In this document: one piece after another, positions 19,812-28,745 of the stretch
How the letters are laid out: every line of letters begins with the position of its first letter
How positions within the stretch are numbered: position 1 is the first letter of the stretch
DNA from: a bacterium
GTDB taxonomy: Bacteria; Spirochaetota; Leptospiria; Leptospirales; Leptonemataceae
DNA: 64,000 bases
Assembly: GCA_024742665.1 (NCBI GenBank)
Contig: JANSYA010000007.1
Location: 186,001 to 250,000 of the forward strand
Direction of reading: 5' to 3'
Notes under the pieces: generated by a model
The model's database searches: none
Told to the model about the DNA's origin: nothing
The model's input: the letters and a program-made list of their open reading frames with translations, nothing else
Made by a program: the position numbers and the translations under genes

Positions 19812-20456
19812 TTAATTTTGTTTCATGCGATTGCGAATCGGGACGTAGTCTTTATCGAGGGGGAATTCCAGGCGCGCGATCGTCTTTTCGCCGTTCTGAT
19901 AAACGCGAAAGAATCCCGGATCGAAGCCCAGGTCTTTCATTAACAATACGATCATGGCCAGACCCAGGCCGCGGCCTTCGGTGTCGTCGCCGTAGTGCAT
20001 ACTGAAATCGACGATGTTTTTGATGTCCGTGGAGTCCGCGAGCTTGGTTCGAATGCGCCGCTCTTCTTCTTCCAGCATGACGGTCGTATTCTCGACGAAG
20101 ATCAGCAGGCGCTCCGTATTCACGTCGACTTTCACGTCGACGTTGAAGTCCATCTGCCGCATGACATCTTTGTATTCGTCTTCATCGATCGAATTGTAGT
20201 CCGCCATAAAGGCTTCGACGCCCTGGCTGTAGCTTTCGGGATTGGAAACATCGTAGCGATGCTTCTTAAAATAGACGCGCTTGAGGTTGGCCTTTACGGC
20301 GTTGCCGATCAGTTCCATCAGGACGAAGTGCAGGGTGTGGCTGAGCCCGTCGATCTTCAGGTCGGATTCGAGGTCGTCGGTCCAGTCCTTGAGGCTGTCC
20401 CGGACGAAGTTATCCAGAATCAGAATCGATATGTGTTTTTTGCTCGGCTCTACCAT
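19812..20456 (-). CDS. Small GHKL-type ATPase-domain protein
   Basis: 214 residues consisting of little more than a kinase-type ATPase fold. An N-box-like helix (FVLMELIGNAVKANL), a strand with FVENTTVM where the G1 box (DxGxG) would be, and a clear G2 box (GRGLGLAMIVLLMKDLG) are visible. The G1 region is altered, as in anti-sigma-factor-like or atypical histidine kinase ATPases. There is no HisKA domain and no membrane segment. It may act as an anti-sigma-type or partner-switching regulator, or as an output ATPase; the sequence does not decide. Confidence 0.65.
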   Translation of the reverse strand: MVEPSKKHISILILDNFVRDSLKDWTDDLESDLKIDGLSHTLHFVLMELIGNAVKANLKRVYFKKHRYDVSNPESYSQGVEAFMADYNSIDEDEYKDVMRQMDFNVDVKVDVNTERLLIFVENTTVMLEEEERRIRTKLADSTDIKNIVDFSMHYGDDTEGRGLGLAMIVLLMKDLGFDPGFFRVYQNGEKTIARLEFPLDKDYVPIRNRMKQN

Positions 20457-20738
20457 TATCGCGATTTGAGGTCCGGGAGAGAGGAAGCTGCCTCCGGGGA
20501 AGGGGCTGTCAATAATTTATATGCACGGAACTTGAAGCCGGGCTGAAGATCGCCGGGCTCCGGGGTATGCGAAAAGCCAGGACGGCGCGCTCCATCTTGC
20601 TTCCGGTCGACCGTTCGCACGCCTCTTCCTCTCTGCCTCGATGAATCCCGGGATCCCCCCGGCGCGCGGTTCCCGGCTCCCGCCTGGTGGACTCTCACTG
20701 ACTCCCGGTCGCCTCCAGCCCGCACCGGACGGCTCGAT

Positions 20739-22244
20739 TCAGCCGGCGGTGACGCTCAGGCCGTCCACGAGCAGGTAGGGCGCACGGCCGCCGCCCATCA
20801 GCTCGTGATTCCGGTCGCCCGCCGCGACGACGCTGTTCAAAAGATCGAAGCTGTCGCCCTGGACCATGATTTCCCGGACCGCAGGGCCCCGGGCGCCCCC
20901 GCGAAGCAGATACGAATTTTTGGCCACTCCGGAGAAATTGCCGCTGATGTGATCGGTGTTGCCGCTGAATCTCTTCAATAACAGGGCGTCGCCGGCCAGC
21001 TGCATCAGTTCGTTTTCCGGCAGAATTTTTAGCCCGTCCGCGGGTGCCAGCTCCAGAGCCATGTTCGAGAATCCGATGGCCGGCTGGGAGCTTGCGCCTC
21101 CGGCGGCGTTGCCGGTCGAAACGCAGCCCGCCCGGCGGGCGCTATAGCAGTTGTGGGCCAGATGGTTCAGGCGGCCCTTCGAGATCAGTTCATGGCGACT
21201 CGTCGGCACGCCTTCCCGATCGTAGGGTCGAAAGCCCTGGGGGCGACCGGGATTCGTCGGATCTTCCAGAATCGTGAGCCCGGCCTGGGCGACGGCTTCG
21301 CCCATCCGCTCGCGCCAGGGGCTCATCCCGTCGAGATGCATGCGGCCGTTGCAGTTCACGCTGGCCACGCCGCCGAAGAGACTCAGGACCGTGCGCGGAT
21401 GCAGCAGCACCGCGCCCTTGTACGAGTCACCCTTCTCGGGATCCAGAGCGGTTGTGACCGAATCGCGAAAGCGCCCGACCGACTTCGCGATCTGCGCTTC
21501 GATTTGATCGTAGTCGAAGACTGTGTCGCCGTCATAATCGAAGCTGGTGACCTGATCGCCGTCCCGGGCCATGCCCATAATATAGAAGCTGACGCTCGCC
21601 GCCGCCTTACACGCGACGATGCCGTTCGAATTGCGAATCGCCGAGTAGCCCAGGTCGACGGAAAATTCCGCGCGGTCGATGGCCACCCGCGAATCCTTGC
21701 GGGCTTCGGCGATTACCAGCTCGGCGAAACGAATGGCGTCTTCGGGCTGCAGGGCGGCGAGTCGCGGGTCCACTCGCAGAAAGGCCGGGCCCCCGGCGAT
21801 TTGCTGCGTGGCTTTCACCGCGTATTCGGGAAAGCCTTTTGCGCCCGGATCGGCGATCGAGAAGTGCGGACCGGCCGGCGAGAGCGCGGCGATGTTCTGC
21901 ACTTCCCCGGCCGCTTCGCGCAGGGCCGCGTCGCCGGGAGAGTTGGTCGTGATAAAGCCGGGCTGGCCGCCGCTCAAGATCGAACGCACGCCGAACATAT
22001 CGCTTGCGGTGGCGGCGCTCACGGAGAAGTCCCGGTTTTCGTATACGATCTTCAGTTCCGAATAGTACGAAGCGCAGACTTCGTTTTGGGCGGGCTTCCG
22101 ACGCTCCAGCTCGTCGAGAATGAACTGCGATCGTTCCAGGAGATCGGCGCATTTTTGTTCGGTCGCTTCTGTGATGTGTTCGGGCGTGGGCGCCGCAGTG
22201 CTCGCGGCTATACCCTGCGTGGATGGAGTGGATGTTGACTTCAA
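20739..22244 (-). CDS. pmbA: TldE/PmbA-like subunit of the TldD-TldE protease
   Basis: 501 residues of the TldD/PmbA family without the HExxxH zinc motif, hence the TldE-like partner. The family core with GGGRAPYLLVDGLSVTAG at the C-terminus and a Gly/Ser-rich region (GNAAGGASSQP) is present. In Escherichia coli TldD and TldE form a heterodimeric metalloprotease that removes leader peptides and unfolded peptides. Its ATG overlaps the TldD stop by four bases (ATGA), so the two are translationally coupled. The N-terminal 25 residues are low-complexity Ser/Thr/Ala. Confidence 0.85.
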   Translation of the reverse strand: MKSTSTPSTQGIAASTAAPTPEHITEATEQKCADLLERSQFILDELERRKPAQNEVCASYYSELKIVYENRDFSVSAATASDMFGVRSILSGGQPGFITTNSPGDAALREAAGEVQNIAALSPAGPHFSIADPGAKGFPEYAVKATQQIAGGPAFLRVDPRLAALQPEDAIRFAELVIAEARKDSRVAIDRAEFSVDLGYSAIRNSNGIVACKAAASVSFYIMGMARDGDQVTSFDYDGDTVFDYDQIEAQIAKSVGRFRDSVTTALDPEKGDSYKGAVLLHPRTVLSLFGGVASVNCNGRMHLDGMSPWRERMGEAVAQAGLTILEDPTNPGRPQGFRPYDREGVPTSRHELISKGRLNHLAHNCYSARRAGCVSTGNAAGGASSQPAIGFSNMALELAPADGLKILPENELMQLAGDALLLKRFSGNTDHISGNFSGVAKNSYLLRGGARGPAVREIMVQGDSFDLLNSVVAAGDRNHELMGGGRAPYLLVDGLSVTAG

Positions 22245-23683
22245 GATTGCGCTCCCCCGGCCAGAATTTCGCAGCGCAGGTACGGTCCGCCCGCGTCGAC
22301 TTTCGCGGGCTGGCCTTTGCCGCAGTGGCCCGATCCGAGATCCCAGCGAAAGTCTTTACTGACCGCGTCGACCGACTGCAGCACGTCGAAGGCGTTGCCG
22401 GAAACCGTGAGTTTCTGCACGCTTTCGCCGAGTTTGCCTTTGCGAATGCGACGCACGCGTGAGGCGCCGAACATGAATTCGCCCGTCGCGTCGGCCTGTC
22501 CGCCTTCTGGGCCGTCCACGAAATAACCGTCGTCAATGCCGGCGATCATATCATCGAGTTCGCTTTCGCCCGGCTCGATATAAGTATTGCGCATGCGAAT
22601 CAGCGGTTCGTCGTTGAACTCCCAGGCGCGCGCGTTGCCGGTGGGTTCGACGCCGTGCTGCGCCGCGGTCTCGCGATTGTGCAGATAGCTGACCAGTTTG
22701 CCCTGTTCGATGATCGCCGTGCGCTGCGTTAAGACGCCCTCGTCGTCGACGGGCAGTATACCGCCGGCGCCGCCCTGGTACTCGCTGTGGCCGCTGTCGC
22801 AGAGCGTGACCAGAGGCGATGCGATCATTTCACCGAGCTTGCCGGCGGCGACGGAACCGGAGTTGACGAAATCCGCTTCGACCGTGTGGCCGATCGCTTC
22901 GTGACTCAGGAGCCCGACCATCGCCGGAGATAGAATCACGCGTTTTTTTCCGCCGTCGGCCGGCGGAGCGCTCAAAAGATCGACCGCGTTTTTGGCGGCG
23001 GTCTCGATAAAGTCTTCGGCGGGGCGATTCTGAAACAGACACTCCCAGCCGCCGGTGACGCCGACCGAGTCGGAGCCGCGGCTGCTCTTGCCGTCCTGAT
23101 TCGCGAAGGCGGCGAAGCGCAGCTCCGGGCGAACCAGGCGCAGGCCGCAGCGCGCCCCGTCGGTCGTGACGATAAATTTCTCTTCGAAGACTTCGGTATA
23201 GCTGCAAATGGCCGCGTCGATCAGACGCGAGCGGCCGCGCAGATCTTCTTCGCTGCGCCGCACGAGATCGAATTTTTCCTGAATCGGCATGTTCTGGAGT
23301 TCGTCGAAACCCGGAACCGAGAAGTCGCCGACCGCCAGGCGGTCGCTCGACGCCAGGCTGACCGGCTCCGTTTTTTTCCCGGCGAATAAAGCCGCCATGC
23401 TTCGCGCCTGCTGCAGCGCGCTTTCCAGGCCGGCCGGCGAGAGATCGGAGGTCGCCGCGAATCCCCAGCTGCCCTGAAGCAGCACGCGAATGCCGATGCC
23501 TTCGAAAGCCCGGGAGCTCATATCGCTGACTTCGCCTTTGCGAATGCCGATCGATCGAGCCCGGCGTTTGTGGTAACGAAATTCGGCGAAGCCGTCCTGG
23601 GTTTCGCACAGGCGGCTCAGGCGGTGTTCAAGATCGCCGCGGTCGGTGGTGCCGGCGTCGACGGGTGTTGGGGTGAGGGACAT
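22241..23683 (-). CDS. tldD: Metalloprotease TldD
   Basis: 480 residues with the zinc motif HExxxH as SHEAIGH near residue 262, in the typical setting GLLSHEAIGHTVEADFV. The downstream GNARAWEFNDEPLIRMRNTYIEPGE block and the C-terminal GHCGKGQPAKVDAGGP block are characteristic of TldD. It is the catalytic subunit and the first gene of the tldD-tldE pair. Expected to be cytoplasmic and no signal peptide is seen. Confidence 0.93.
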   Translation of the reverse strand: MSLTPTPVDAGTTDRGDLEHRLSRLCETQDGFAEFRYHKRRARSIGIRKGEVSDMSSRAFEGIGIRVLLQGSWGFAATSDLSPAGLESALQQARSMAALFAGKKTEPVSLASSDRLAVGDFSVPGFDELQNMPIQEKFDLVRRSEEDLRGRSRLIDAAICSYTEVFEEKFIVTTDGARCGLRLVRPELRFAAFANQDGKSSRGSDSVGVTGGWECLFQNRPAEDFIETAAKNAVDLLSAPPADGGKKRVILSPAMVGLLSHEAIGHTVEADFVNSGSVAAGKLGEMIASPLVTLCDSGHSEYQGGAGGILPVDDEGVLTQRTAIIEQGKLVSYLHNRETAAQHGVEPTGNARAWEFNDEPLIRMRNTYIEPGESELDDMIAGIDDGYFVDGPEGGQADATGEFMFGASRVRRIRKGKLGESVQKLTVSGNAFDVLQSVDAVSKDFRWDLGSGHCGKGQPAKVDAGGPYLRCEILAGGAQS

Positions 23684-23837
23684 ACTCCAATGAAGTGTTT
23701 TTACTCGCGATGGTCAATCCCGATCGGGGACGAAAGCGGAGGATCGATCCGGCACCCGGGTGATGAATCGATTCGGCCGGAAAAGTCCCGGCGGTTTTTG
23801 CTTGTCCCGGCTCCGCCGACCCTCAGGCTGGAACGAG

Positions 23838-25817
23838 ATGTCGCAAGTCCCGCAATCCGTGCAGCAATCCGACGATGAACCGCTGTATACCCCGTCTTCT
23901 GAGCGCGCGGAGCAGTCCCGTATGATGGAATTTCTGCGGCTGGTCAACGATCGCGAAAAGCTGAACCTGAGCACCTACGAGCAATTGCATGGCTGGTCGG
24001 TCGGGGACGTGCCGGCCTTCTGGGGCGCCTTCTGGGAATACGCCGATATCGTGGCTTCAAAGAATTACGATCAGGTCGTCGACGATCCGGCGAAGATGCC
24101 CGGCGCGAGCTGGTTTCGCGGCGCCCGTTTGAATTTCGCCGAGAACCTGCTGCGCTTTCGCGACAATCGCTCCGCGCTGATCTTTCGCGGGGAAGACCAG
24201 GTCGCCTCGGACATGACCTACGCCGAATTGTACGTCGAAGTGGAGCGCCTGACCCGCAGTCTGCGGGCCCTGGGCGTGCGCCCTGGAGATCGCGTGGTCG
24301 GACTGATGCCGAATATGCCTGAAACGATCGTGGCGATGCTCGCGACGACCGCGATCGGCGGCGTGTGGAGTTCCTGTTCTCCGGACTTCGGCGTGCAGGG
24401 CGTGCTGGATCGCTTCGGGCAGATCGCGCCGCGGGTGATAATCACGACCGACGGGTATTATTTTAAAGGCAAACTCATCGATTGCATGGATCGCGTGGCC
24501 GAAATCGCCGAAGGTCTGCCGTCGGTCGAAAAAGTCCTGCTTGTGCCGTACGCCGACACCGCCCCCGACGTAAGCCGCATTCCCCGCGCCGTGCGTTATG
24601 CCGATTTCCTGGAGCCGATTTCGCCCGACGCCGAAATCGTTTTCGAACAGCTGCCTTTCGATCATCCCGTCTACGTCATGTACTCGTCGGGCACGACCGG
24701 CCTGCCCAAATGTATGGTGCAGGGTCCCGGCGTGCTGCTGAATCATTTGAAAGAGCTGATGTTGCACACGGATCTACGGCAAGACGATCGCATTTTCTAT
24801 TTTACGACCTGCGGCTGGATGATGTGGAACTGGCTCGCGAGCGCTCTGGGCGTCGGCGCGACGCTTGTGTTGTACGACGGCAATCCATTCTATCCTGGAC
24901 CGGACGCCCTGTGGAATATGGCCCGGGAGCTGCGAATCAACGTCTTCGGGACCAGCGCCCGGTACATCACGGCTTTGCAAGAGGCCGGCTTTCGTTTGAC
25001 CGAAGCTTTGCCCGACCTGCGCACGATTTTAAGTACCGGTTCGCCGCTGCCGCGCGACGGCTTTCGCTACGTCTACGACGCCATCCAGCGCGACGTGCAG
25101 CTCTCTTCGATCGCCGGCGGCACCGATTTGAACGGCTGCTTCACTCTGGGCAATCCGCTGCTGCCTGTGTTTGCCGGGGAAATTCAGTGTCGCGGTCTCG
25201 GCATGAAAGTGGAAATCTTTGACGACGAAGGCCAGCCGGTGACGGAAGAGCAGGGGGAGCTGGTCTGCACGGCCGCTTTTCCTTCGATGCCCCTGTACTT
25301 CTGGGACGATCCGGACGGCCGCAAATACCGCGACGCCTATTTCGACGTCTATCCCGGTATATGGCGCCACGGCGATTTTGCGCGCCTGAGCGAACGGGGC
25401 GGCCTGGTTTTACTCGGTCGATCCGACGCGACGCTCAATCCCGGCGGCGTGCGCATCGGCACGGCCGACATCTATCGCGTGGTGGACCGCACGCCCGAAG
25501 TTGAAGACAGCGTGGTGATCGGCCAGAGCTGGGAAAACGATGTGCGTGTGATTTTATTCGTGAAAATGAAAGCGGATCGCGTCCTCGATGAAAGTCTGAA
25601 GAATCGCATCGTGCAGACGATTCGCACGGAAGTTTCGCCGCGCCACGTCCCCGCGCGAATTATTGCTGTGCCGGATATCCCCTACACCAGAAACATGAAA
25701 AAAGTCGAGCTGGCCGTCAAACGCGTCGTCGAGGGCCAGACGATTCCGAATCGCGAGGCGCTGGCGAATCCCGAGGCTCTGACTCACTTTGCGAATCTGG
25801 CGGAACTCAAGAAATAA
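23838..25817 (+). CDS. Acetoacetyl-CoA synthetase
   Basis: 659 residues from ATG 23838 (MSQVPQS); the frame is open further upstream to ATG 23760 but that adds 26 Arg/Gly-rich residues. It is an adenylate-forming enzyme: P-loop YSSGTTGLPKCM, the core GDFARLSERGGLVLLGRSDATLNPGGVRIG, and the catalytic Lys region YTRNMKKVELAVKR. The N-terminal segment FWGAFWEYADI and PGASWFRGARLNFAENLL match acetoacetyl-CoA rather than acetyl-CoA synthetases. It activates acetoacetate to acetoacetyl-CoA, used in ketone-body or polyhydroxyalkanoate metabolism. Divergent from tldD. Confidence 0.9.
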   Translation: MSQVPQSVQQSDDEPLYTPSSERAEQSRMMEFLRLVNDREKLNLSTYEQLHGWSVGDVPAFWGAFWEYADIVASKNYDQVVDDPAKMPGASWFRGARLNFAENLLRFRDNRSALIFRGEDQVASDMTYAELYVEVERLTRSLRALGVRPGDRVVGLMPNMPETIVAMLATTAIGGVWSSCSPDFGVQGVLDRFGQIAPRVIITTDGYYFKGKLIDCMDRVAEIAEGLPSVEKVLLVPYADTAPDVSRIPRAVRYADFLEPISPDAEIVFEQLPFDHPVYVMYSSGTTGLPKCMVQGPGVLLNHLKELMLHTDLRQDDRIFYFTTCGWMMWNWLASALGVGATLVLYDGNPFYPGPDALWNMARELRINVFGTSARYITALQEAGFRLTEALPDLRTILSTGSPLPRDGFRYVYDAIQRDVQLSSIAGGTDLNGCFTLGNPLLPVFAGEIQCRGLGMKVEIFDDEGQPVTEEQGELVCTAAFPSMPLYFWDDPDGRKYRDAYFDVYPGIWRHGDFARLSERGGLVLLGRSDATLNPGGVRIGTADIYRVVDRTPEVEDSVVIGQSWENDVRVILFVKMKADRVLDESLKNRIVQTIRTEVSPRHVPARIIAVPDIPYTRNMKKVELAVKRVVEGQTIPNREALANPEALTHFANLAELKK

Positions 25818-25856
25818 GTTCGCGTAAATATTTAAGTCCACAAGCAACCATAATCT

Positions 25857-26870
25857 ATGAATCCAGAAATTATCTTAGTCAATTTACTCAGTCCGCCGGT
25901 GCTCTTCTATTTCGTGGGCATCGCGGCGGCGCTCTTTAAGTCGGATCTCCAATTTCCGCAGCCGCTGCCGAAACTCTTTTCGCTGTATCTGTTGTTCGCG
26001 ATTGGAATCAAAGGCGGACTCAGCCTGGCCGAAAGCGGAATCACATTTTCGGTTTTGTATACGCTGCTCGCGGCGCTCGCGCTTTCGGTGATTGTGCCGA
26101 TGTATACGTTTTTTATTCTGCGCCTGCGTTTCGGTATTTTCAATTCCGCGGCGGTGGCCGCGACTTACGGATCCATCAGCGCCGTAACTTTTATTACGGC
26201 CGGGTCCTTTCTCGACAGCCAGGAGATCCCGTACGGCGGCCACCTGGTGACGGCCATGGCTCTCATGGAAGCCCCCGCGATTATCATCGCCGTGGTCTTC
26301 GTCGGCCTCTTTCACAAGCAGGCCGACAAAGAGTCCCGGCAGATGGGACTGGCGGCGCCGGCGGCGGGGGAGCGCGGCGGACATGGCATTATGGAAATCA
26401 TTAAGGACGCGCTCTTAAACGGCTCGGTCTTCTTGCTGCTCTCCAGTCTGCTGATCGGATTTATCGCCGACGAGAAGGCGGTGCATAAACTGGAACCCTT
26501 CACCCACGAAATGTTTTACGGGGTGCTTTGCTTCTTTCTGCTGGATATGGGGCTGGTTTCCGTCGAGCGCCTGGGCGCCCTGCGCCAGGCCGGCAAATTC
26601 GCCGTGAGCTTCAGCGTCGTTGTGCCGCTGTTGAACGCGTCTCTGGGAATCGGTCTGTCGGTCCTGCTGGGCCTGCAAATCGGCGACGCGCTGATGCTGA
26701 CCGTGCTCGCGGCGAGCGCCTCGTATATCGCCGTGCCGGCCGCCCTGCGCCTGGTGATGCCTCAGGCCGACGCCGGGTTGTACGTGCCGATGTCCCTGGC
26801 GCTGACTTTCCCTTTTAATATTGTCATCGGGATTCCGATTTACTATAATGCACTGCTCGCGGTACTGTAA
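25857..26870 (+). CDS. sbtA: Sodium-dependent bicarbonate transporter, SbtA type
   Basis: 337 residues with about ten membrane helices in two inverted repeats. It begins NLLSPPVLFYFVGIAAALFKSDLQFP and has FAIGIKGGLSLAESG, ATYGSISAVTFITAG and the second-half SASYIAVPAALRLVMPQADAG, all typical of the SbtA (DUF897) family. SbtA imports bicarbonate with sodium at the inner membrane. A carbonic anhydrase gene lies 1.2 kb downstream on the same strand, supporting a role in inorganic carbon supply. No adjacent SbtB-type PII protein is seen. It follows the acetoacetyl-CoA synthetase gene after 39 bases. Confidence 0.88.
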   Translation: MNPEIILVNLLSPPVLFYFVGIAAALFKSDLQFPQPLPKLFSLYLLFAIGIKGGLSLAESGITFSVLYTLLAALALSVIVPMYTFFILRLRFGIFNSAAVAATYGSISAVTFITAGSFLDSQEIPYGGHLVTAMALMEAPAIIIAVVFVGLFHKQADKESRQMGLAAPAAGERGGHGIMEIIKDALLNGSVFLLLSSLLIGFIADEKAVHKLEPFTHEMFYGVLCFFLLDMGLVSVERLGALRQAGKFAVSFSVVVPLLNASLGIGLSVLLGLQIGDALMLTVLAASASYIAVPAALRLVMPQADAGLYVPMSLALTFPFNIVIGIPIYYNALLAVL

Positions 26871-26874
26871 AATG

Positions 26875-26953
26875 TTGTATGCGATTCGCCTGAATCGATT
26901 ATAATAATAGGAAGCTGTTAGCGCCGCCCGGGTCTCTGGTCCGATGCGGCGCT
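26875..26953 (+). promoter_or_regulatory. Candidate htpX promoter and leader hairpin
   Basis: TATAAT at 26900-26905 with a TTGTAT at 26875-26880 (19-base spacer, longer than ideal) could be a promoter. Downstream AGCGCCGC (26920-26927) and GCGGCGCT (26946-26953) form a perfect 8-bp stem. This would give htpX its own transcription start. Confidence 0.35.
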
Positions 26954-26974
26954 GGTCTCAGGAGATTGAAATTC

Positions 26975-27868
26975 ATGTTAAAACGGTTCGGATTATTCTT
27001 ACTCACAAACTTTCTGGTGATTGTCACCGTCAGCGTGATTCTGAACTTCATTCTACCCATGTTCGGCATCAAGCTGAGCGGCACGATGGGCATGGCGTTG
27101 TTTTGCGGCGTTTTCGGTATGGGCGGCGCCTTTATTTCGCTCATGATCAGCAAGTGGATGGCCAAACGGGCCTACAACCTGCAGATCATCGACGGCAATA
27201 CCCGCGATCCCGGCCTGCGCAGCATTCACGATATGATCGTGCGTCTGGCGCGCCAGGCAAAGCTGCCGAAAACTCCGGAAGTGGCGATCTACGAAGCGCC
27301 GGATCCGAACGCTTTCGCGACCGGGCCCTCGAAAAGCAACTCGCTCGTGGCCTTCTCGACGGGCCTTCTGCAGTCCATGAATCAGCAGGAAGTAGAAGCG
27401 GTCGCCGCCCACGAAGTCGCTCACATCGCCAACGGCGATATGGTGACCATGACGCTGCTGACGGGTATCGCCAACACCTTCGTGATGTTCTTTTCGCGGA
27501 TCGTTGCGTCGCTGGTCGACAGCTTTCTGCGGGGCGACGACGGCGAGGGCGGTCTGGGTTTTCTGGCGTATTACGCAGTGGTCTTCGTTCTGGATTCGGT
27601 CTTTATGATTCTGGCTTCGATTCCATTGGCGGCCTTTTCGCGCTGGCGGGAGTACCGCGCCGACGCGGGCGCTGCGAAATTGACCTCCGCCCATGCAATG
27701 GCGGCGGCTCTGCAGCGCTTGAAAGACTTCACGGAAGTGGAAACCCAGAAGGACAGCTTTGCCACGGCGAAGATCAGCTCCGGCCGTCGCCTGTCTTTGT
27801 GGGCGTCTCATCCCACCCTGGATTCTCGCATCGCGCGCCTGCAGCAGGGCCGTTCCGCGGGATTCTGA
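26975..27868 (+). CDS. htpX: Membrane zinc protease HtpX (M48)
   Basis: 297 residues from ATG 26975, chosen because AGGAG at 26960-26964 is well placed. Two N-terminal helices (about 5-25 and 30-50) are followed by the cytoplasmic catalytic domain with HEVAH near residue 146 and the third ligand in WREYRADAGA, with two more helices between. HtpX degrades damaged inner-membrane proteins. Its C-terminus has the family ending WASHPTLDSRIARLQ. Between a bicarbonate transporter and carbonic anhydrase, but with its own probable promoter. Confidence 0.95.
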   Translation: MLKRFGLFLLTNFLVIVTVSVILNFILPMFGIKLSGTMGMALFCGVFGMGGAFISLMISKWMAKRAYNLQIIDGNTRDPGLRSIHDMIVRLARQAKLPKTPEVAIYEAPDPNAFATGPSKSNSLVAFSTGLLQSMNQQEVEAVAAHEVAHIANGDMVTMTLLTGIANTFVMFFSRIVASLVDSFLRGDDGEGGLGFLAYYAVVFVLDSVFMILASIPLAAFSRWREYRADAGAAKLTSAHAMAAALQRLKDFTEVETQKDSFATAKISSGRRLSLWASHPTLDSRIARLQQGRSAGF

Positions 27869-27909
27869 ATTCCGCGAGTTCCGGCACGGATTATTAGAAC
27901 CGACATTCC

Positions 27910-27947
27910 GCCACGTCCCGCGTATTCTTGATACTGCGGGACGTGGC
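27910..27947 (+). terminator. Strong hairpin after htpX
   Basis: GCCACGTCCCGC and GCGGGACGTGGC form a perfect 12-bp stem, extended inside by GTAT/ATAC with one bulged T. No T run follows, so termination could be Rho-assisted or the element may be a stability hairpin. It lies 42 bases after the htpX stop. Confidence 0.5.
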
Positions 27948-28097
27948 TCTGAACTATATTTCGCCGCCAAAAAACCGTGGCGATCGGCTTCGAATCTGCT
28001 TGCCCGGGTCATCGCTGCGGGCGACTCGTGCGGGACAGTCGGAGCGATCCCCGGATGAATCTGCGGGCTCCCTTCTACGACTGGAGGAGTTTGCAGC

Positions 28098-28709
28098 TTG
28101 CCACAGCAATTAATCGACGGAAATCGCGAGTGGGTCGAACGGATGAACCGCGAGGATCCGCAGTTCTTTTCGACTCTCGCCAGCGGTCAGAAGCCTCGCT
28201 ATCTCTGGATCGGCTGTTCCGACAGTCGCGTGCCGGCCAATATGATCGCCGACAAGCTGCCCGGCGCGATCTTCGTTCACCGTAATATCGCCAATTTAGT
28301 CGTCGAGACCGATCTCAATCTTCTGAGCGTCGTCTACTACGCGGTGCACTTTCTGGAAGTGGAACATATCATCGTTTGCGGCCACTACAGCTGCGGCGGT
28401 ATTAAGGCCGCCCTCGACACGAAGCCTCTGGGATTTCTGGACGGATGGATTGGACTGATTCGAAACGTGTATACTAAAAATCGCAAGGCTCTGGACAATA
28501 TCGAAGATCCGGTCGAGCGTGAGCGGGCCTTCACCGAGATCAACGTCAAACAGCAGGTGAAGAATCTTTCGCGCATTCAGTTCGTCCGCGATCGCTGGGC
28601 GAACGGCGAACGTCCGCACATTCACGGCATGGTCTACGACGTGGCCGACGGCCTGCTGCGGGATCTTGAAGTGAATGTCAAAAGCGCGGCGGAAGCCGAC
28701 GCCCTGTGA
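28098..28709 (+). CDS. can: Beta-class carbonic anhydrase
   Basis: 203 residues from a TTG start, chosen because GGAGGAG at 28083-28089 lies at the right distance and the protein begins exactly like the family (PQQLIDGNREWVERM). Zinc ligands and active-site residues are intact: CSDSR near residue 39 and CGHYSCGG near 95, with HRNIAN between. It interconverts CO2 and bicarbonate in the cytoplasm. With the SbtA-type transporter nearby it would feed or balance inorganic carbon for carboxylases. Confidence 0.94.
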   Translation: MPQQLIDGNREWVERMNREDPQFFSTLASGQKPRYLWIGCSDSRVPANMIADKLPGAIFVHRNIANLVVETDLNLLSVVYYAVHFLEVEHIIVCGHYSCGGIKAALDTKPLGFLDGWIGLIRNVYTKNRKALDNIEDPVERERAFTEINVKQQVKNLSRIQFVRDRWANGERPHIHGMVYDVADGLLRDLEVNVKSAAEADAL

Positions 28710-28745
28710 TTGTGGACTCCAGCCCTTCGGCTTCGGTACAATGAA

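Noticed and set aside
20456..20738. Possible small gene between the GHKL protein and TldE
   Set aside because: The only frame is Arg/Gly-rich with no ribosome site; the gap is more likely leader and promoter.
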